A DNA stretch of 64,000 nucleotides from Rhodococcus sp. 14-2483-1-2 (GCF_002259405.1 NZ_NPFW01000021.1:496001-560000); one strand, 5' to 3'. Shown: positions 27,568 to 37,154, counted from the first letter of the stretch. The notes: a model not told the origin generated them from the sequence alone. Program-made: numbers and translations.

Positions 27568-27777
27568 CTACGCGGCGGTGGCTGGACTCCACTGGCCGAC
27601 GCTCTCCGTGCGCTTGCGCATGGTGGCGAAGCTGTGGCGGGCGGGGGTCAGGAGGTTGGTGAACCAGTTACGCCGGTGGTCGGCCAACGCCGAGGCAACT
27701 TCCGGGATGAGAATGCAATGAACGCCTGCATCCATGCCAAGGCGGTGCCGACCCGGTTGGATCTGATTGCTTCGCAT
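27568..27777 (-). CDS. Small hypothetical protein, 69 aa
   Basis: Encodes a basic, soluble-looking peptide beginning MRSNQIQPGRHRLGMDAG and ending TESVGQWSPATAA. AAAGGA lies 6 nt before the ATG, and a hairpin follows the stop, which together support a real gene between rpsA and coaE on the opposite strand. No domain or membrane segment is seen. A much longer frame continuing upstream across coaE is a shadow. Confidence 0.45.
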   Translation of the reverse strand: MRSNQIQPGRHRLGMDAGVHCILIPEVASALADHRRNWFTNLLTPARHSFATMRKRTESVGQWSPATAA

Positions 27778-27894
27778 GGGTGTCCTTTTCAATAGCTGTG
27801 GGTCGGCACATCGAGGTCGCGCTCGTCGAAGATAACCGACCGACCTCCGAAACCGGTGCATTTGAGGCTGGTGTGCTTCGGCGTGTTCGAGTGT

Positions 27895-27900
27895 CAGACT
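27895..27900 (+). promoter_or_regulatory. Putative coaE -10 (leaderless)
   Basis: CAGACT ends 6 nt before the coaE ATG at 27907; the spacer GGGTGC is too close to act as a normal ribosome binding site. Confidence 0.4.
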
Positions 27901-27906
27901 GGGTGC

Positions 27907-29124
27907 ATGCTGAGACTGGGACTGACCGGTGGAATAGGTGCCGGAAAATCGACCGTTGCCAAGGTGCTGACCGAACTCGGGGGAGTGCTCGTCGACTCCG
28001 ATGTACTTGCCCGTGAAGTCGTGGAGCCGGGAACACCTGGGCTGCAACGCCTGACGGATACCTTCGGAGCCGACATACTCGCACCCGATGGCTCGCTCGA
28101 CCGTCCGGCCTTGGCGGCCAAAGCATTCGGCGACGAGGAATCCCGCAAGAAACTCAACGCGATCGTTCATCCGTTGGTCGGTGAGCGCACCGCCGAGATC
28201 ATCGACGGAGCAGCATCGGATGCCGTAGTGGTGCAAGACATTCCGCTGCTCGTCGAGGGATCGATGGGCCCGTTCTTCCACCTCGTGGTCATCGTGTGGG
28301 TCGACGCCGAGGAGCGGGTGCGTCGTCTCACGGGACAGCGAGGTATGCCCGAGGCCGACGCTCGCGCGCGTATCGCAGCGCAGGCAACCGATGATGCGCG
28401 CCGAGCCGCGGCAGACGTGTGGATCGACAACACCGGTGAGCCGGGCAGCGTCGACGACGTCGTCCGAGCCCTGTGGAACGACCGTCTGATTCCCTTCGAG
28501 CGCAACATCAGGGAGGGAGTCATCGCTCGTGTTCATCCGGAACAGGTGACGGCCGACCCTACGTGGGAGTTGCAGGCCCGACGCATCATCTCGCGCCTGG
28601 CCCTGGCCTGCGCGGACAAAGCGGTCCGAATCGATCACATCGGATCCACCGCAGTGCCCGGCCTCGACGCCAAGGATGTCATCGACATTCAGATCACCGT
28701 GCGAGGCCTCGACGACGCTGATTCCGTCGCCGAGCAGCTGCGTGTGGCGGGGTTCCCCCGACGAGAGGCGAGCAACTTCGACCATCCGAAGCCCGCGTAC
28801 GGAATCGGCGGCGAAGCGGATCCGGCCGTGTGGGCCAAGCGTTTTCACGGCAGCGCGGACCCCGGCCGGCCGGCGAACGTGCACATCCGGGTGGACGGCT
28901 GGCCGAATCAGACATTCGCACTACTGTTCCGTGACTGGCTGCGGGCGGACGACAGCATCACGACCGAGTACGCCGGAATCAAGCGACGCGCCTCCGAGGC
29001 CGCTGCCGGAATCACCGACTTCCGATCGGCGATCGAGGCCTACGAGAACGCGAAGGCCCCATGGTTCGATGTGGCATACCGTCGGGCATGGCAGTGGGCG
29101 GAGCAGACGAACTGGACCGCGTGA
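27907..29124 (+). CDS. coaE: Dephospho-CoA kinase fused to GrpB/UPF0157 domain
   Basis: A 405-aa two-domain protein. Residues 1-200 are dephospho-CoA kinase, the last step of coenzyme A synthesis: P-loop GLTGGIGAGKSTVAKVL (residues 5-21), DVLAREVVEPGTPG, VVQDIPLLVEG and RLTGQRGMPEADARARIAAQ (lid). Residues 215-395 are a GrpB/UPF0157 nucleotidyltransferase-like domain (RIDHIGSTAVPGLDAKDVID). The same fusion is known in mycobacterial CoaE (about 407 aa), where the second domain has been linked to folding or solubility. ATG 27907 puts the P-loop at the usual distance from the start. Confidence 0.95.
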   Translation: MLRLGLTGGIGAGKSTVAKVLTELGGVLVDSDVLAREVVEPGTPGLQRLTDTFGADILAPDGSLDRPALAAKAFGDEESRKKLNAIVHPLVGERTAEIIDGAASDAVVVQDIPLLVEGSMGPFFHLVVIVWVDAEERVRRLTGQRGMPEADARARIAAQATDDARRAAADVWIDNTGEPGSVDDVVRALWNDRLIPFERNIREGVIARVHPEQVTADPTWELQARRIISRLALACADKAVRIDHIGSTAVPGLDAKDVIDIQITVRGLDDADSVAEQLRVAGFPRREASNFDHPKPAYGIGGEADPAVWAKRFHGSADPGRPANVHIRVDGWPNQTFALLFRDWLRADDSITTEYAGIKRRASEAAAGITDFRSAIEAYENAKAPWFDVAYRRAWQWAEQTNWTA

Positions 29125-29125
29125 A

Positions 29126-29671
29126 TCAGGACGGCTTGCCGTTCCACTCGGTGGGCATTCCGACGGATGCGAGCCACGCGTTCAGGTCGTAGTCGTGCCG
29201 CGTCAGTCCTTCGATGGCGGTGATCGATCTGGCCAGCGCGAGCTCGGCCGTCGGGGTGTCGAGGTGTTGCGCAACCCGAGCGTCGAACAATTCGTCGACG
29301 TCCAACAGGTCGTAATCGCGGCCGGTGCGGACACTGAGGTCGAGATAGTGGTCGACGGACGTCCACTCGGTGGTGCCGGCGGTGTACTCGCCGATGTCGA
29401 CGTAGTAGTCCTGGTCCCTCGCGTGAGCCGGCAGGTAATGGAACACCGAGGCGCGGAGCCCGAGAGCGGGCAGTAGCCAGGACTCGAGGTAATCGAAGTG
29501 GGCATGGTCCGAGGGTCGGGCCATGTACAACCCCCACGGCTCGACGCGGTATTCGTCGACGACACGGACGAACCCCTTGGGATCCACGTTCGTCTTGGCG
29601 ACGAGGTCGAACGTCTCGTGCTTGGGGGCATGAACGACGGCGTGCGCACCGGCTGACGTGTGAGCGACCAT
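29126..29671 (-). CDS. DUF402 domain protein
   Basis: A 181-aa soluble protein of the DUF402/FomD-like barrel family, the counterpart of mycobacterial Rv1632c by position. The conserved region is residues 55-150, with [11 protein letters not shown] and the acidic block [25 protein letters not shown], typical of metal-dependent nucleotide phosphatases in this family; the activity is not established for this branch. ATG 29671 has TAGCTT ending 8 nt upstream. Divergent from uvrB (78-bp shared promoter region) and convergent with coaE, with 1 bp between the stops. Confidence 0.85.
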   Translation of the reverse strand: MVAHTSAGAHAVVHAPKHETFDLVAKTNVDPKGFVRVVDEYRVEPWGLYMARPSDHAHFDYLESWLLPALGLRASVFHYLPAHARDQDYYVDIGEYTAGTTEWTSVDHYLDLSVRTGRDYDLLDVDELFDARVAQHLDTPTAELALARSITAIEGLTRHDYDLNAWLASVGMPTEWNGKPS

Positions 29672-29679
29672 GCCTGTAG

Positions 29680-29685
29680 AAGCTA
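29680..29685 (-). promoter_or_regulatory. Putative -10 of DUF402 gene (leaderless)
   Basis: TAGCTT on the minus strand ends 8 nt before the ATG at 29671, with no ribosome binding site. Confidence 0.4.
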
Positions 29686-29737
29686 CCGGGAACCGACGTC
29701 CTGGGTCTGCCCGACGGAACTTGTCGGTGGTCGCGTC

Positions 29738-29743
29738 TACGCT
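29738..29743 (+). promoter_or_regulatory. Putative uvrB -10 (leaderless)
   Basis: TACGCT ends 6 nt before the uvrB ATG at 29750 (spacer TGTGTA). No LexA-box-like palindrome is visible in the 78-bp divergent region. Confidence 0.5.
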
Positions 29744-29749
29744 TGTGTA

Positions 29750-31912
29750 ATGGCGTTTGCATCCGAACATCCCGTTGTCGCGCACTCCGAACACCGTCCG
29801 GTGGGTGCCATCGAGCGCACCGGACCGGCGTTCGAGGTCGTCAGCGAACACGTGCCGGCCGGCGATCAGCCGACTGCCATCGCCGAGCTCGAACGGCGGA
29901 TCAAGGCGGACGAGAAGGACGTCGTTCTTCTCGGTGCCACGGGTACCGGTAAATCGGCCACCACGGCCTGGCTCATCGAGAAGCTGCAGCGCCCCACTCT
30001 GGTGATGGCACCGAACAAGACTCTGGCGGCGCAGTTGGCGAACGAGCTGCGAGACATGTTGCCCAACAACGCAGTCGAGTATTTCGTGTCGTACTACGAC
30101 TACTACCAGCCCGAGGCGTACATCGCGCAGACCGATACCTACATCGAGAAGGACTCGTCCATCAACGACGACGTCGAGCGGCTGCGGCACTCGGCGACGG
30201 CATCTCTGCTCTCGCGCCGCGACGTGGTCGTGGTGGCGTCGGTGTCGTGCATCTACGGTCTCGGTACCCCGCAGTCGTACGTCGATCGGTCGATCGAGCT
30301 CGAGGTCAACGTCGAAGTACAGCGTGATGCACTGCTCAGACTGCTGGTGGACGTGCAGTACACCCGCAACGACATGGCCTTCACCCGCGGATCGTTCCGG
30401 GTTCGCGGTGACACCGTCGAGATCATTCCGTCCTACGAGGAACTGGCGATTCGCATCGAGTTCTTCGGCGACGAGATCGAGGCGCTGTACTACCTCCATC
30501 CGCTCACCGGCGACATCGTTCGGCAGGTGGATTCGGTGCGCATCTTCCCGGCCACCCACTACGTTGCCGGTCCGGAGCGGATGGAGCGAGCCGTCAAGGA
30601 CATCGAAGCCGAACTCGAAGGTCGGCTCGCCGAGCTGGAGGGCAAAGGAAAGCTGCTCGAGGCGCAGCGGCTTCGGATGCGGACGCAATACGACCTGGAG
30701 ATGATCAAGCAGGTCGGGTTCTGCTCGGGCATCGAGAATTACTCGCGGCACATCGACGGCCGTGGGGCGGGCACTGCGCCCGCAACGCTGATCGATTACT
30801 TTCCCGAGGACTTTCTGCTCGTCATCGACGAGTCTCACGTGACGGTGCCGCAGATCGGGGCGATGTACGAGGGCGACATGTCGCGCAAGCGCAACCTCGT
30901 CGACTTCGGGTTCCGCCTGCCGTCCGCGACCGACAACCGACCGTTGACGTGGGAGGAGTTCACTCAGCGGATCGGTCAGACGGTCTACCTCTCGGCAACT
31001 CCGGGGAAGTACGAGCTGGGGCAGACCGGGGGAGAGTTCGTCGAACAGGTGATTCGTCCGACCGGACTCGTCGATCCCCAGGTCGTCATCAAACCGACCA
31101 AGGGCCAGATCGACGACCTGGTCCACCAGATCCGGGAACGCGCGGAGAAGGACGAGCGTGTGCTGGTGACCACGCTGACCAAGAAGATGTCGGAGGATCT
31201 GACCGACTACCTGCTCGAACTGGGCATTCGTGTCCGCTACCTGCACTCCGACATCGACACGCTGCGCCGCGTCGAACTGCTCCGGCAACTCCGGCTGGGG
31301 GAGTACGACGTACTGGTGGGCATCAACCTGCTCCGTGAGGGTCTCGACCTGCCCGAAGTCTCGTTGGTGGCGATTCTCGACGCCGACAAGGAAGGCTTCC
31401 TCCGCAGCGGTACCAGCCTCATCCAGACCATCGGACGTGCCGCCCGAAACGTCTCCGGTGAAGTCCACATGTACGCGGACAAGATGACCGACTCCATGAC
31501 CTACGCGATCGAGGAAACCGAACGTCGGCGCGAGAAGCAGATCGCGTACAACAAGGAGAGAGGCGTCGATCCTCAGCCGCTGCGCAAGAAGATCGCCGAC
31601 ATCCTCGACCAGGTGTACCAGGAAGCCGAGGACACCGAGTCGGTCGTGGAGGTCGGTGGGTCCGGTCGCAACGCCAGCCGGGGTCGACGCGCGCAGGGCG
31701 AGGCGGGCCGGTCGGTCAGCACCGGGGTGTACGAGGGCCAGGACGTGTCGTCGATGCCGCGCGCCGAACTGGCCGATCTGATCAAGAACATGACCGATCA
31801 GATGATGAACGCCGCACGCGAGCTCAAGTTCGAGCTCGCCGGCCGACTGCGCGACGAGATCCAGGACCTGAAGAAGGAACTGCGCGGGATGGATGCGGCC
31901 GGCCTCAAATAG
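29750..31912 (+). CDS. uvrB: Excinuclease ABC subunit B
   Basis: A 720-aa damage-verifying helicase of nucleotide excision repair; works with UvrA (also encoded in this window at 42 kb) and UvrC. Walker A is [15 protein letters not shown] (near residue 63), the beta-hairpin that clamps DNA is [20 protein letters not shown], the DEAD-like motif is [13 protein letters not shown], and motif VI is QTIGRAARN. The C-terminal UVR helix pair lies near residues 670-715. ATG 29750 begins [10 protein letters not shown] and has a -10 hexamer directly upstream; the in-frame ATG 90 nt earlier lies before this promoter. Confidence 0.97.
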   Translation: MAFASEHPVVAHSEHRPVGAIERTGPAFEVVSEHVPAGDQPTAIAELERRIKADEKDVVLLGATGTGKSATTAWLIEKLQRPTLVMAPNKTLAAQLANELRDMLPNNAVEYFVSYYDYYQPEAYIAQTDTYIEKDSSINDDVERLRHSATASLLSRRDVVVVASVSCIYGLGTPQSYVDRSIELEVNVEVQRDALLRLLVDVQYTRNDMAFTRGSFRVRGDTVEIIPSYEELAIRIEFFGDEIEALYYLHPLTGDIVRQVDSVRIFPATHYVAGPERMERAVKDIEAELEGRLAELEGKGKLLEAQRLRMRTQYDLEMIKQVGFCSGIENYSRHIDGRGAGTAPATLIDYFPEDFLLVIDESHVTVPQIGAMYEGDMSRKRNLVDFGFRLPSATDNRPLTWEEFTQRIGQTVYLSATPGKYELGQTGGEFVEQVIRPTGLVDPQVVIKPTKGQIDDLVHQIRERAEKDERVLVTTLTKKMSEDLTDYLLELGIRVRYLHSDIDTLRRVELLRQLRLGEYDVLVGINLLREGLDLPEVSLVAILDADKEGFLRSGTSLIQTIGRAARNVSGEVHMYADKMTDSMTYAIEETERRREKQIAYNKERGVDPQPLRKKIADILDQVYQEAEDTESVVEVGGSGRNASRGRRAQGEAGRSVSTGVYEGQDVSSMPRAELADLIKNMTDQMMNAARELKFELAGRLRDEIQDLKKELRGMDAAGLK

Positions 31913-31919
31913 GTTCGGT

Positions 31920-31925
31920 TACGGT
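31920..31925 (+). promoter_or_regulatory. Putative -10 of the SCO6745-like gene (leaderless)
   Basis: TACGGT ends 6 nt before the ATG at 31932, just after the uvrB stop codon. Confidence 0.4.
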
Positions 31926-31931
31926 TCAACG

Positions 31932-32798
31932 ATGGACGCAACCACCGCAGGCCGCACCTCTCGCGCGCTCGAACTGATCCACTCGATGACCTATTTCCTT
32001 CCGGAGACGCAGGACGCACTCGTCGCCACCGGGTTGCCGCCGCGGGCCTGCTACTTCGCGGGCCGGGCAGCGCCTCTGGGCCGGGTCGGTGCAGGTGTCG
32101 TCACCGCGACGTTCTACAACTTCAACCGAGAGCTGGTGGCGCCGCTCATCCCAGCCGCCTGGGACATCGCATCACCCGACGAGATCATGGCCATCCGGTA
32201 CGCCACTCTCGATGCCGCCTTCGGTCGATTGCTCGGCCCCGAGGTTCTCACGTCAACGGACATGGCCGAGGCCGCCGACCTGGCATCGATCGCGGCCCGT
32301 GGAATTCCCGGTGACGACGGTCGACCCCTGTACGCCGCGTACGCCGAGCTCGACTGGCCGACGGCTCCGCACCTGGTGCTGTGGCACGCCCTGACTCTGA
32401 TCCGCGAATACCGCGGTGGCGGCCACATCGCGGCGCTGCAGACGGCGGGCCTGAGCGGTCTCGAAGCGCTCATCACCCATACCGCCACCGGCTACGGCTT
32501 CGAGAAGGAGTTCGCGCGCAAGCGTCGCGGATGGTCGACCGAGCAGTGGGACGGGGCGGTCGCGTCTCTGGCCGACCGAGAGTTGCTCTCGTCCGACGGT
32601 GCGCTGACCCAGGACGGGAAAGATCTCCGTACGTTGGTCGAGGACATCACCAACGACCTCGCAGTTGCGCCGTGGGCCGCTCTCGGCGAGGACGGTGCCG
32701 CTCGGCTGGTTTCGCTCGCGACGCCGTGGCGCGAGACGATCGTCGGTGCGGGCGTCATTCCCGAGGGTGTCTTCGGGCCCGCAATCAAGAAGAAGTAG
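31932..32798 (+). CDS. SCO6745-family conserved protein
   Basis: A 288-aa, mostly helical soluble protein of the actinobacterial SCO6745/SalK-like family. Family features are the N-terminal LELIHSMTYFLPETQDAL, the block YFAGRAAPLGRVGAGVVTATFYNFN, and LRTLVEDITNDLAVAPW near the C-terminus, which resembles a winged-helix tail. SalK relatives sit in lantibiotic clusters, but no such genes are here and the biochemical role is unknown. It lies 19 bp after uvrB with its own putative -10. Confidence 0.8.
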   Translation: MDATTAGRTSRALELIHSMTYFLPETQDALVATGLPPRACYFAGRAAPLGRVGAGVVTATFYNFNRELVAPLIPAAWDIASPDEIMAIRYATLDAAFGRLLGPEVLTSTDMAEAADLASIAARGIPGDDGRPLYAAYAELDWPTAPHLVLWHALTLIREYRGGGHIAALQTAGLSGLEALITHTATGYGFEKEFARKRRGWSTEQWDGAVASLADRELLSSDGALTQDGKDLRTLVEDITNDLAVAPWAALGEDGAARLVSLATPWRETIVGAGVIPEGVFGPAIKKK

Positions 32799-32804
32799 GC
32801 CGCT

Positions 32805-33662
32805 TCAGCTGGTGATGTCCTTGGTGCCGAAACGTCGCCACGCGATCAACCCGAACACGGCTGCGTACGTGATGGCCGAGAACGAGCCGACCACCATGTC
32901 GTTCCAGTCGATGCTCGTGCCGAAAGCGTCGATCCAGGAATTGGCGTAGTGCCCGGGCAGGTAGTTGCGGAGTGATCCCAGTGCCGTGATCTGATCGAGA
33001 ATCTGCATCAGAATCGACGTCATCACGGCGCCGCCGACGGCCCCGAGAGGGGCGTCGGTGAGCACCGACAGCAGCATCGCGAGGCCGGCGACCCACAGCA
33101 GGTTGATCCCGATGTAGGCGACCGCGATCAGCAGCCGTACCAGCGAGGTGCCGTAGGGCAGTCCTTCACCCAGCGGGGTGATCAGCGACTCCGCGCCGTA
33201 CATCACGGTGCCGATCAACAGCGACACCCCGACGAGCACCAGGATCGCAACACTGGACAGGGTCGCCGACACCAACGCCTTCTGCGTCAGCAGACGACTC
33301 CTGGGCACGGGAATGGCCAGCAGGTATCGCAGGCTCGACCACGAGGCTTCGCTTGCCACCGAGTCGCCGAAGAACAGGGCCACCACCACGATCAACAGAA
33401 AGCCCACCGACATGAACAGAGCGAAGACCGTGAAGTTCATGCCACCGCGGGTGCCGAGCTCGATGAGCCCATCGGCATCCGAGTCCGCACTCGAGCTGCC
33501 GACGGTGAAGGCGATGGCCAAGATCACCGGAAGCAGGGCGAGGAAGCCGATGGCCAGCTGAGTGCGGCGACGTCCCAGTTGCCTGCGCAACTCGGTACGG
33601 AACGGCAAGGTGCTGCCGCCGGTGTATCCGGCAGCGCGCCCGTCTGCGTGTGTGGTGCTCAT
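32805..33662 (-). CDS. ABC-2 type transporter permease
   Basis: A 285-aa membrane protein with six hydrophobic segments (about residues 36-58, 75-98, 130-153, 172-196, 200-222, 255-275). After segment 2 comes the cytoplasmic amphipathic run SVASEASWSSLRYLLAIPVPRSRL, typical of ABC-2 permeases that contact the ATPase. It overlaps the upstream hydrolase-ATPase gene by 4 bp (ATGA), so the two form one export unit. The cargo is unknown. Confidence 0.9.
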   Translation of the reverse strand: MSTTHADGRAAGYTGGSTLPFRTELRRQLGRRRTQLAIGFLALLPVILAIAFTVGSSSADSDADGLIELGTRGGMNFTVFALFMSVGFLLIVVVALFFGDSVASEASWSSLRYLLAIPVPRSRLLTQKALVSATLSSVAILVLVGVSLLIGTVMYGAESLITPLGEGLPYGTSLVRLLIAVAYIGINLLWVAGLAMLLSVLTDAPLGAVGGAVMTSILMQILDQITALGSLRNYLPGHYANSWIDAFGTSIDWNDMVVGSFSAITYAAVFGLIAWRRFGTKDITS

Positions 33663-36502
33663 GAGCGATCCTTGCTGGTGTCGGACCCTGGGGTGTCTCG
33701 GTGGACGAGGTCGAGGAACACGTCTTCGAGACGCGTCGACTGCGAGAATCCGCGCACCGAGATCCCCGCGGTGACGAGCTCTCTGATCACGACGGCGGCA
33801 TCCGCGTCGGTCAGGTCGACGGTCACCGTGCCGTCGTCGACGATCACCGCGCCGTCGTGGCCGGAGGCACCCAGCACCGACTGCGCGCGGGTGGCGTCGT
33901 CGACCCTGATCTCCGTTTGTCCTCCTGCCGCGGTCAGTTCGCGGACAGTGCCCGAACTGATCACCGATCCGCGATTCATGACGACCACGTGGGTGCAGGT
34001 CTGCTCCACCTCGGCGAGGAGATGGCTCGACACCAACACGGTTCGTCCGGTTTTCGCGTAGTTGATCAGCACGTCGCGCATCGTCCTGATCTGCGGTGGG
34101 TCGAGTCCGTTGGTCGGCTCGTCCAGGACCATCAGATCCGGCAGCCCCAGCATGGCCTGCGCGATCGCGAGCCGCTGCCGCATGCCTTGGCTGTACGACT
34201 TGACCTTGCGTTCGATTGCCGTGCCGAGGTCGGCGATCTCCAGGGCTTCCTCGAGATGAGCGTCCTCGATCGGGCGACCGGTCGCTTCCCAGTACAGCCG
34301 CAAATTCTGTGTTCCGGTCAGGTGCGGCAGGAAGCCGGATCCCTCGACGAAGGAGCCCAACCTGGACAGCACCGGGGCTCCGGGCGTCACCTTGTGGCCG
34401 AAGACCCTGATGTCGCCGCCGGTGGGAGTGATCAGGCCCATCAACATGCGCAGGGTGGTGGTCTTTCCTGCACCGTTGGGCCCGAGGAGACCGAGAACCT
34501 GGCCCTGCTTCACCTCGAAGCTGACGCCGTCGACCGCGCGGAAGCCGTTGGAGTACGTCTTGGCCAGATCGGTGATCACCAGGGGAGTGTCGATCAGACT
34601 CTCGTCCACTTCGGCGACCGCGCGGCGTCTGGTCCGCACGACTCCGGCCACGATCGCACCGGCGACCGCGAGCAGCACGACCCCGATGCCGATCAGCGGT
34701 GCCACCGGAACGGTGCTGTTGGAGCTCTCCTCTGCGGGGACGGTGGGCAACGCGATGGTGTTGTCGGTCATGGCCACGCTGAACTGGGCCGGTTCGAGCG
34801 GTACGGCGTAAGCCTGATCCGTGGTGGAGATGCTCAGTTCGAGGCGATGACCCTGCTGGACGGTGTAACTGATGCCCGGCAGCGCAACGGTGACGTCGAC
34901 GGGGTCGATGCCCTCGGTGGCCGGCAGGCGGATCGCCGAGACCGCACCACCCGGAAGTGTTCTCGTGCCGTTCGGTGCGACGTCGTAGAGCTTCGCGAAC
35001 AGAACGGCTTGATCGGGTGCGGCCAGAGACGCCACGCGCAGGTTCACTCGCGGGGCACCGGTGATCGTCACGGACGTATCGACGGGATCGCTGGTGAACG
35101 TTGCCGATTGGCCTGGCAGGTCCGCGGTCAGGGCTGCTCCGGCCCCGGTCGATCCGAGAGTCGAGAGCACCGAGCCCAAACCGGGTACCGACGAGATCGC
35201 CGACGGGGACGCTCCGGGCGGACGAATGATCGACTGGTTCTCCGCAGCGGGAGTGAACGTCACCGATCGGGTCCGGGTGGGTTCGGAGTCGTCGGTCAGC
35301 CCCGGGTAGTCGGGAGCTGTCATGCGGCGGTTGCGGTCGCCGCCGCGCTCGTCGGCTGCCCGCTGAGTGGAGTAGACGAACGGCCTGGTGCCGGTGTCGG
35401 TGTCACGCAAGGTCGTGTCGAAGAAGTCGGCGATGGCCTGATCGCTCGTGCTGTCCGTTCCGCCGGCGTCGTGGCCGCCGTCGAACCATCGGACGGTGAC
35501 GTTCCCACCGGCCGCCGCGATCTGACGCGCCGTCGCATCGGCCTGATCCAGACCGAACAGCGTGTCCTGGGTGCCTTGGACCAACAGGGTCGGTGCGGTG
35601 ATGTTCGACGCCACCGCGACCGGCGAGTGGGCCGTGAGCAGATCGAGGAGTTGTCGGCTGGGGATTCCGGTCACCGCCGATTGGGTGTAGGCGTCGCAGA
35701 ATTCGGGTGCGAACCGTCCGCAGGCCGAGGTGCCCTCGGCGGTGCCGGAATCGGTGCCGTCGTCGCCGCTGCCGCCGGGCGGTGCACTCGCTGCGCCCAC
35801 TCCGAAGAACACTCCGGCCCAGCCGCGCTTGAGGACACCGGGTCCGCCGTATTCGGCAGCTGCGGGAGTGACGGTGTCGCCGAGAGCTTCTCGGCCCTCG
35901 GCGGAGGTGACGCCGTAGTTGGGGAACAGGGCCTGACCCAGGTCGTTCCAGGTGATCGCTGCGGCTATCGAATCGATACGTGGGTCGGTGCCGCCTGCGC
36001 TCAGTGCCAGTGCGCCGCCGTACGATCCGCCGGCGACACCGACGTGCGGGTCACCGGGAGCGTCGAGTTCCACCTCCGGTTGTTCGGCGAGCCAGTCGAT
36101 GAGTCCACGGGCGTCGGCGACCTCACGATCGGGGTCGTTGAGCGAGATCGAACCCGTGCTGTCGCCGAACCCGCGTGCGCTGTAGGCGAGCACGGTGTAA
36201 CCGCGCGCCGCGAGGTCACGTGCCTCACCGTCGACCGAGTCCTTGCTGCCGCCGAACCCGTGGGCGAGCAGCACCGTCGGCGCGGGGGTGACGGCGGGGG
36301 CGTAGAGCCGTGCGTCGATGTCGACGGTGCCCGTCGACCCGGGGCTGTCCGGTAGCGTGATGCGCGCATCACGCGTGGATGTGTCGGCGCTCGAATCCTG
36401 GGGGAGGACTACGAATGCGAGAGCGGCTACCGCCAGAACTGCAATCACTGCGGCACCGACGGTCATGGCCCGTCTCGACAGTGGCGGGCGGGGAATCGGC
36501 AT
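33659..36502 (-). CDS. Fusion: membrane-anchored S15-like alpha/beta hydrolase plus ABC exporter ATPase
   Basis: A 947-aa protein joining three modules. Residues 10-34 form a signal anchor. Residues 45-360 are an alpha/beta hydrolase of the X-Pro dipeptidyl-peptidase (S15) type, with VLLAHGFGGSKDSV, nucleophile elbow GVAGGSYGGALAL, acid region GTQDTLFGLDQ and His in WFDGGHDAGG. Residues 400-600 resemble the S15 C-terminal beta-sandwich. A helix at about 622-642 (APLIGIGVVLLAVAGAIVAG) leads to a cytoplasmic ABC ATPase (Walker A LLGPNGAGKTTTLRML, signature YSQGMRQRLAIAQAML, Walker B LMVLDEPTNGLDP). The hydrolase should therefore lie outside the cell. ATG 36502 has TACATT ending 7 nt upstream. 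Its substrate is unknown. Confidence 0.9.
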   Translation of the reverse strand: MPIPRPPLSRRAMTVGAAVIAVLAVAALAFVVLPQDSSADTSTRDARITLPDSPGSTGTVDIDARLYAPAVTPAPTVLLAHGFGGSKDSVDGEARDLAARGYTVLAYSARGFGDSTGSISLNDPDREVADARGLIDWLAEQPEVELDAPGDPHVGVAGGSYGGALALSAGGTDPRIDSIAAAITWNDLGQALFPNYGVTSAEGREALGDTVTPAAAEYGGPGVLKRGWAGVFFGVGAASAPPGGSGDDGTDSGTAEGTSACGRFAPEFCDAYTQSAVTGIPSRQLLDLLTAHSPVAVASNITAPTLLVQGTQDTLFGLDQADATARQIAAAGGNVTVRWFDGGHDAGGTDSTSDQAIADFFDTTLRDTDTGTRPFVYSTQRAADERGGDRNRRMTAPDYPGLTDDSEPTRTRSVTFTPAAENQSIIRPPGASPSAISSVPGLGSVLSTLGSTGAGAALTADLPGQSATFTSDPVDTSVTITGAPRVNLRVASLAAPDQAVLFAKLYDVAPNGTRTLPGGAVSAIRLPATEGIDPVDVTVALPGISYTVQQGHRLELSISTTDQAYAVPLEPAQFSVAMTDNTIALPTVPAEESSNSTVPVAPLIGIGVVLLAVAGAIVAGVVRTRRRAVAEVDESLIDTPLVITDLAKTYSNGFRAVDGVSFEVKQGQVLGLLGPNGAGKTTTLRMLMGLITPTGGDIRVFGHKVTPGAPVLSRLGSFVEGSGFLPHLTGTQNLRLYWEATGRPIEDAHLEEALEIADLGTAIERKVKSYSQGMRQRLAIAQAMLGLPDLMVLDEPTNGLDPPQIRTMRDVLINYAKTGRTVLVSSHLLAEVEQTCTHVVVMNRGSVISSGTVRELTAAGGQTEIRVDDATRAQSVLGASGHDGAVIVDDGTVTVDLTDADAAVVIRELVTAGISVRGFSQSTRLEDVFLDLVHRDTPGSDTSKDRS

Positions 36503-36509
36503 GCAAACC

Positions 36510-36515
36510 AATGTA
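36510..36515 (-). promoter_or_regulatory. Putative -10 of the hydrolase-ABC operon (leaderless)
   Basis: TACATT on the minus strand ends 7 nt before the ATG at 36502. Confidence 0.45.
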
Positions 36516-36648
36516 TGTGAGTGGCGCGGATCGTGTTGTTCCCCAAGTTCACGTGCCGATCGGCCGCTTGCGGCTAATGTCAGCGAATCAGTCCCCGGAC
36601 CACGTCTTTCGGTCCTGTGACTTGCACCAATCGAGTTGGACCAGAAGT

Positions 36649-36666
36649 GTCACATCTGTGTGTGAC
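36649..36666. promoter_or_regulatory. Inverted repeat GTCACA-N6-TGTGAC before the universal stress gene
   Basis: Perfect 6-bp arms separated by 6 bp, ending 18 nt before the ATG of the stress protein gene, so it would overlap the 5' end of its mRNA. The half-sites face the opposite way to a CRP site (TGTGA-N6-TCACA), so the regulator is unknown. Confidence 0.35.
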
Positions 36667-36684
36667 CGACAAATGGAGGAATGA

Positions 36685-37137
36685 ATGAGCGCCTACCGCA
36701 CCGTCGTCGTCGGGACCGATGGCTCCGAATCGTCACTGCGGGCAGTGGAGAAGGCCGCGGCTCTGGCAGGAGACGCCGATGCCACCCTGGTGATCGCCTG
36801 CGCGTACTACCCGGCCGATCCGAAGGACACGTCCGCTGCCGCCGACGCATTGCGCGAGGACGCCTACCAGATCACCGGATCGGCACCGACGCGTGAGATT
36901 CTGCGCACCGCGCGCGAGCACGCCACCAAGGCCGGTGCGAAGAACATCGAGGAGAAGGCGATCGTCGGTGCTCCCGTCGAGTCGCTGCTGGCACTCGTGG
37001 ACGAGGTCAAGGGCGACCTCCTCGTCGTGGGTAACCGCGGCCTGAACTCGTTGACGGGCCGCCTGCTGGGATCGGTCCCGTCGGACGCCGCTCGCAAGTC
37101 CACCTGCGACGTTCTGATCGTGCACACCGTCCGCTGA
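36685..37137 (+). CDS. Universal stress protein (single UspA domain)
   Basis: A 150-aa UspA-fold protein, positional counterpart of mycobacterial Rv1636 (TB15.3). The N-terminal strand VVVGTDGSESSLRAVEKAA and the ATP-binding loop G-x2-G-x9-G-S (VVGNRGLNSLTGRLLGSVPSD) are intact, so it should bind ATP or cAMP as its homologue does. The ATG has GGAGG 6-8 nt upstream. It stands alone between two strong hairpin boundaries. Confidence 0.93.
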   Translation: MSAYRTVVVGTDGSESSLRAVEKAAALAGDADATLVIACAYYPADPKDTSAAADALREDAYQITGSAPTREILRTAREHATKAGAKNIEEKAIVGAPVESLLALVDEVKGDLLVVGNRGLNSLTGRLLGSVPSDAARKSTCDVLIVHTVR

Positions 37138-37154
37138 TTTCACCCCCGCTCGAG

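Noticed and set aside
33701..36355. 884-codon plus-strand frame across the hydrolase-ABC fusion
   Set aside because: No recognisable domain; the minus-strand protein has catalytic triad and ABC motifs, so this is a shadow.
36560..36600. Possible DosR box before the universal stress gene
   Set aside because: Only one half (GGGGACT on the minus strand) resembles the consensus; the second half is absent.
36649..36666. CRP-type site before the universal stress gene
   Set aside because: The half-sites are in the reverse order (TCACA-N6-TGTGA), which is not the CRP consensus; kept only as an unassigned inverted repeat.
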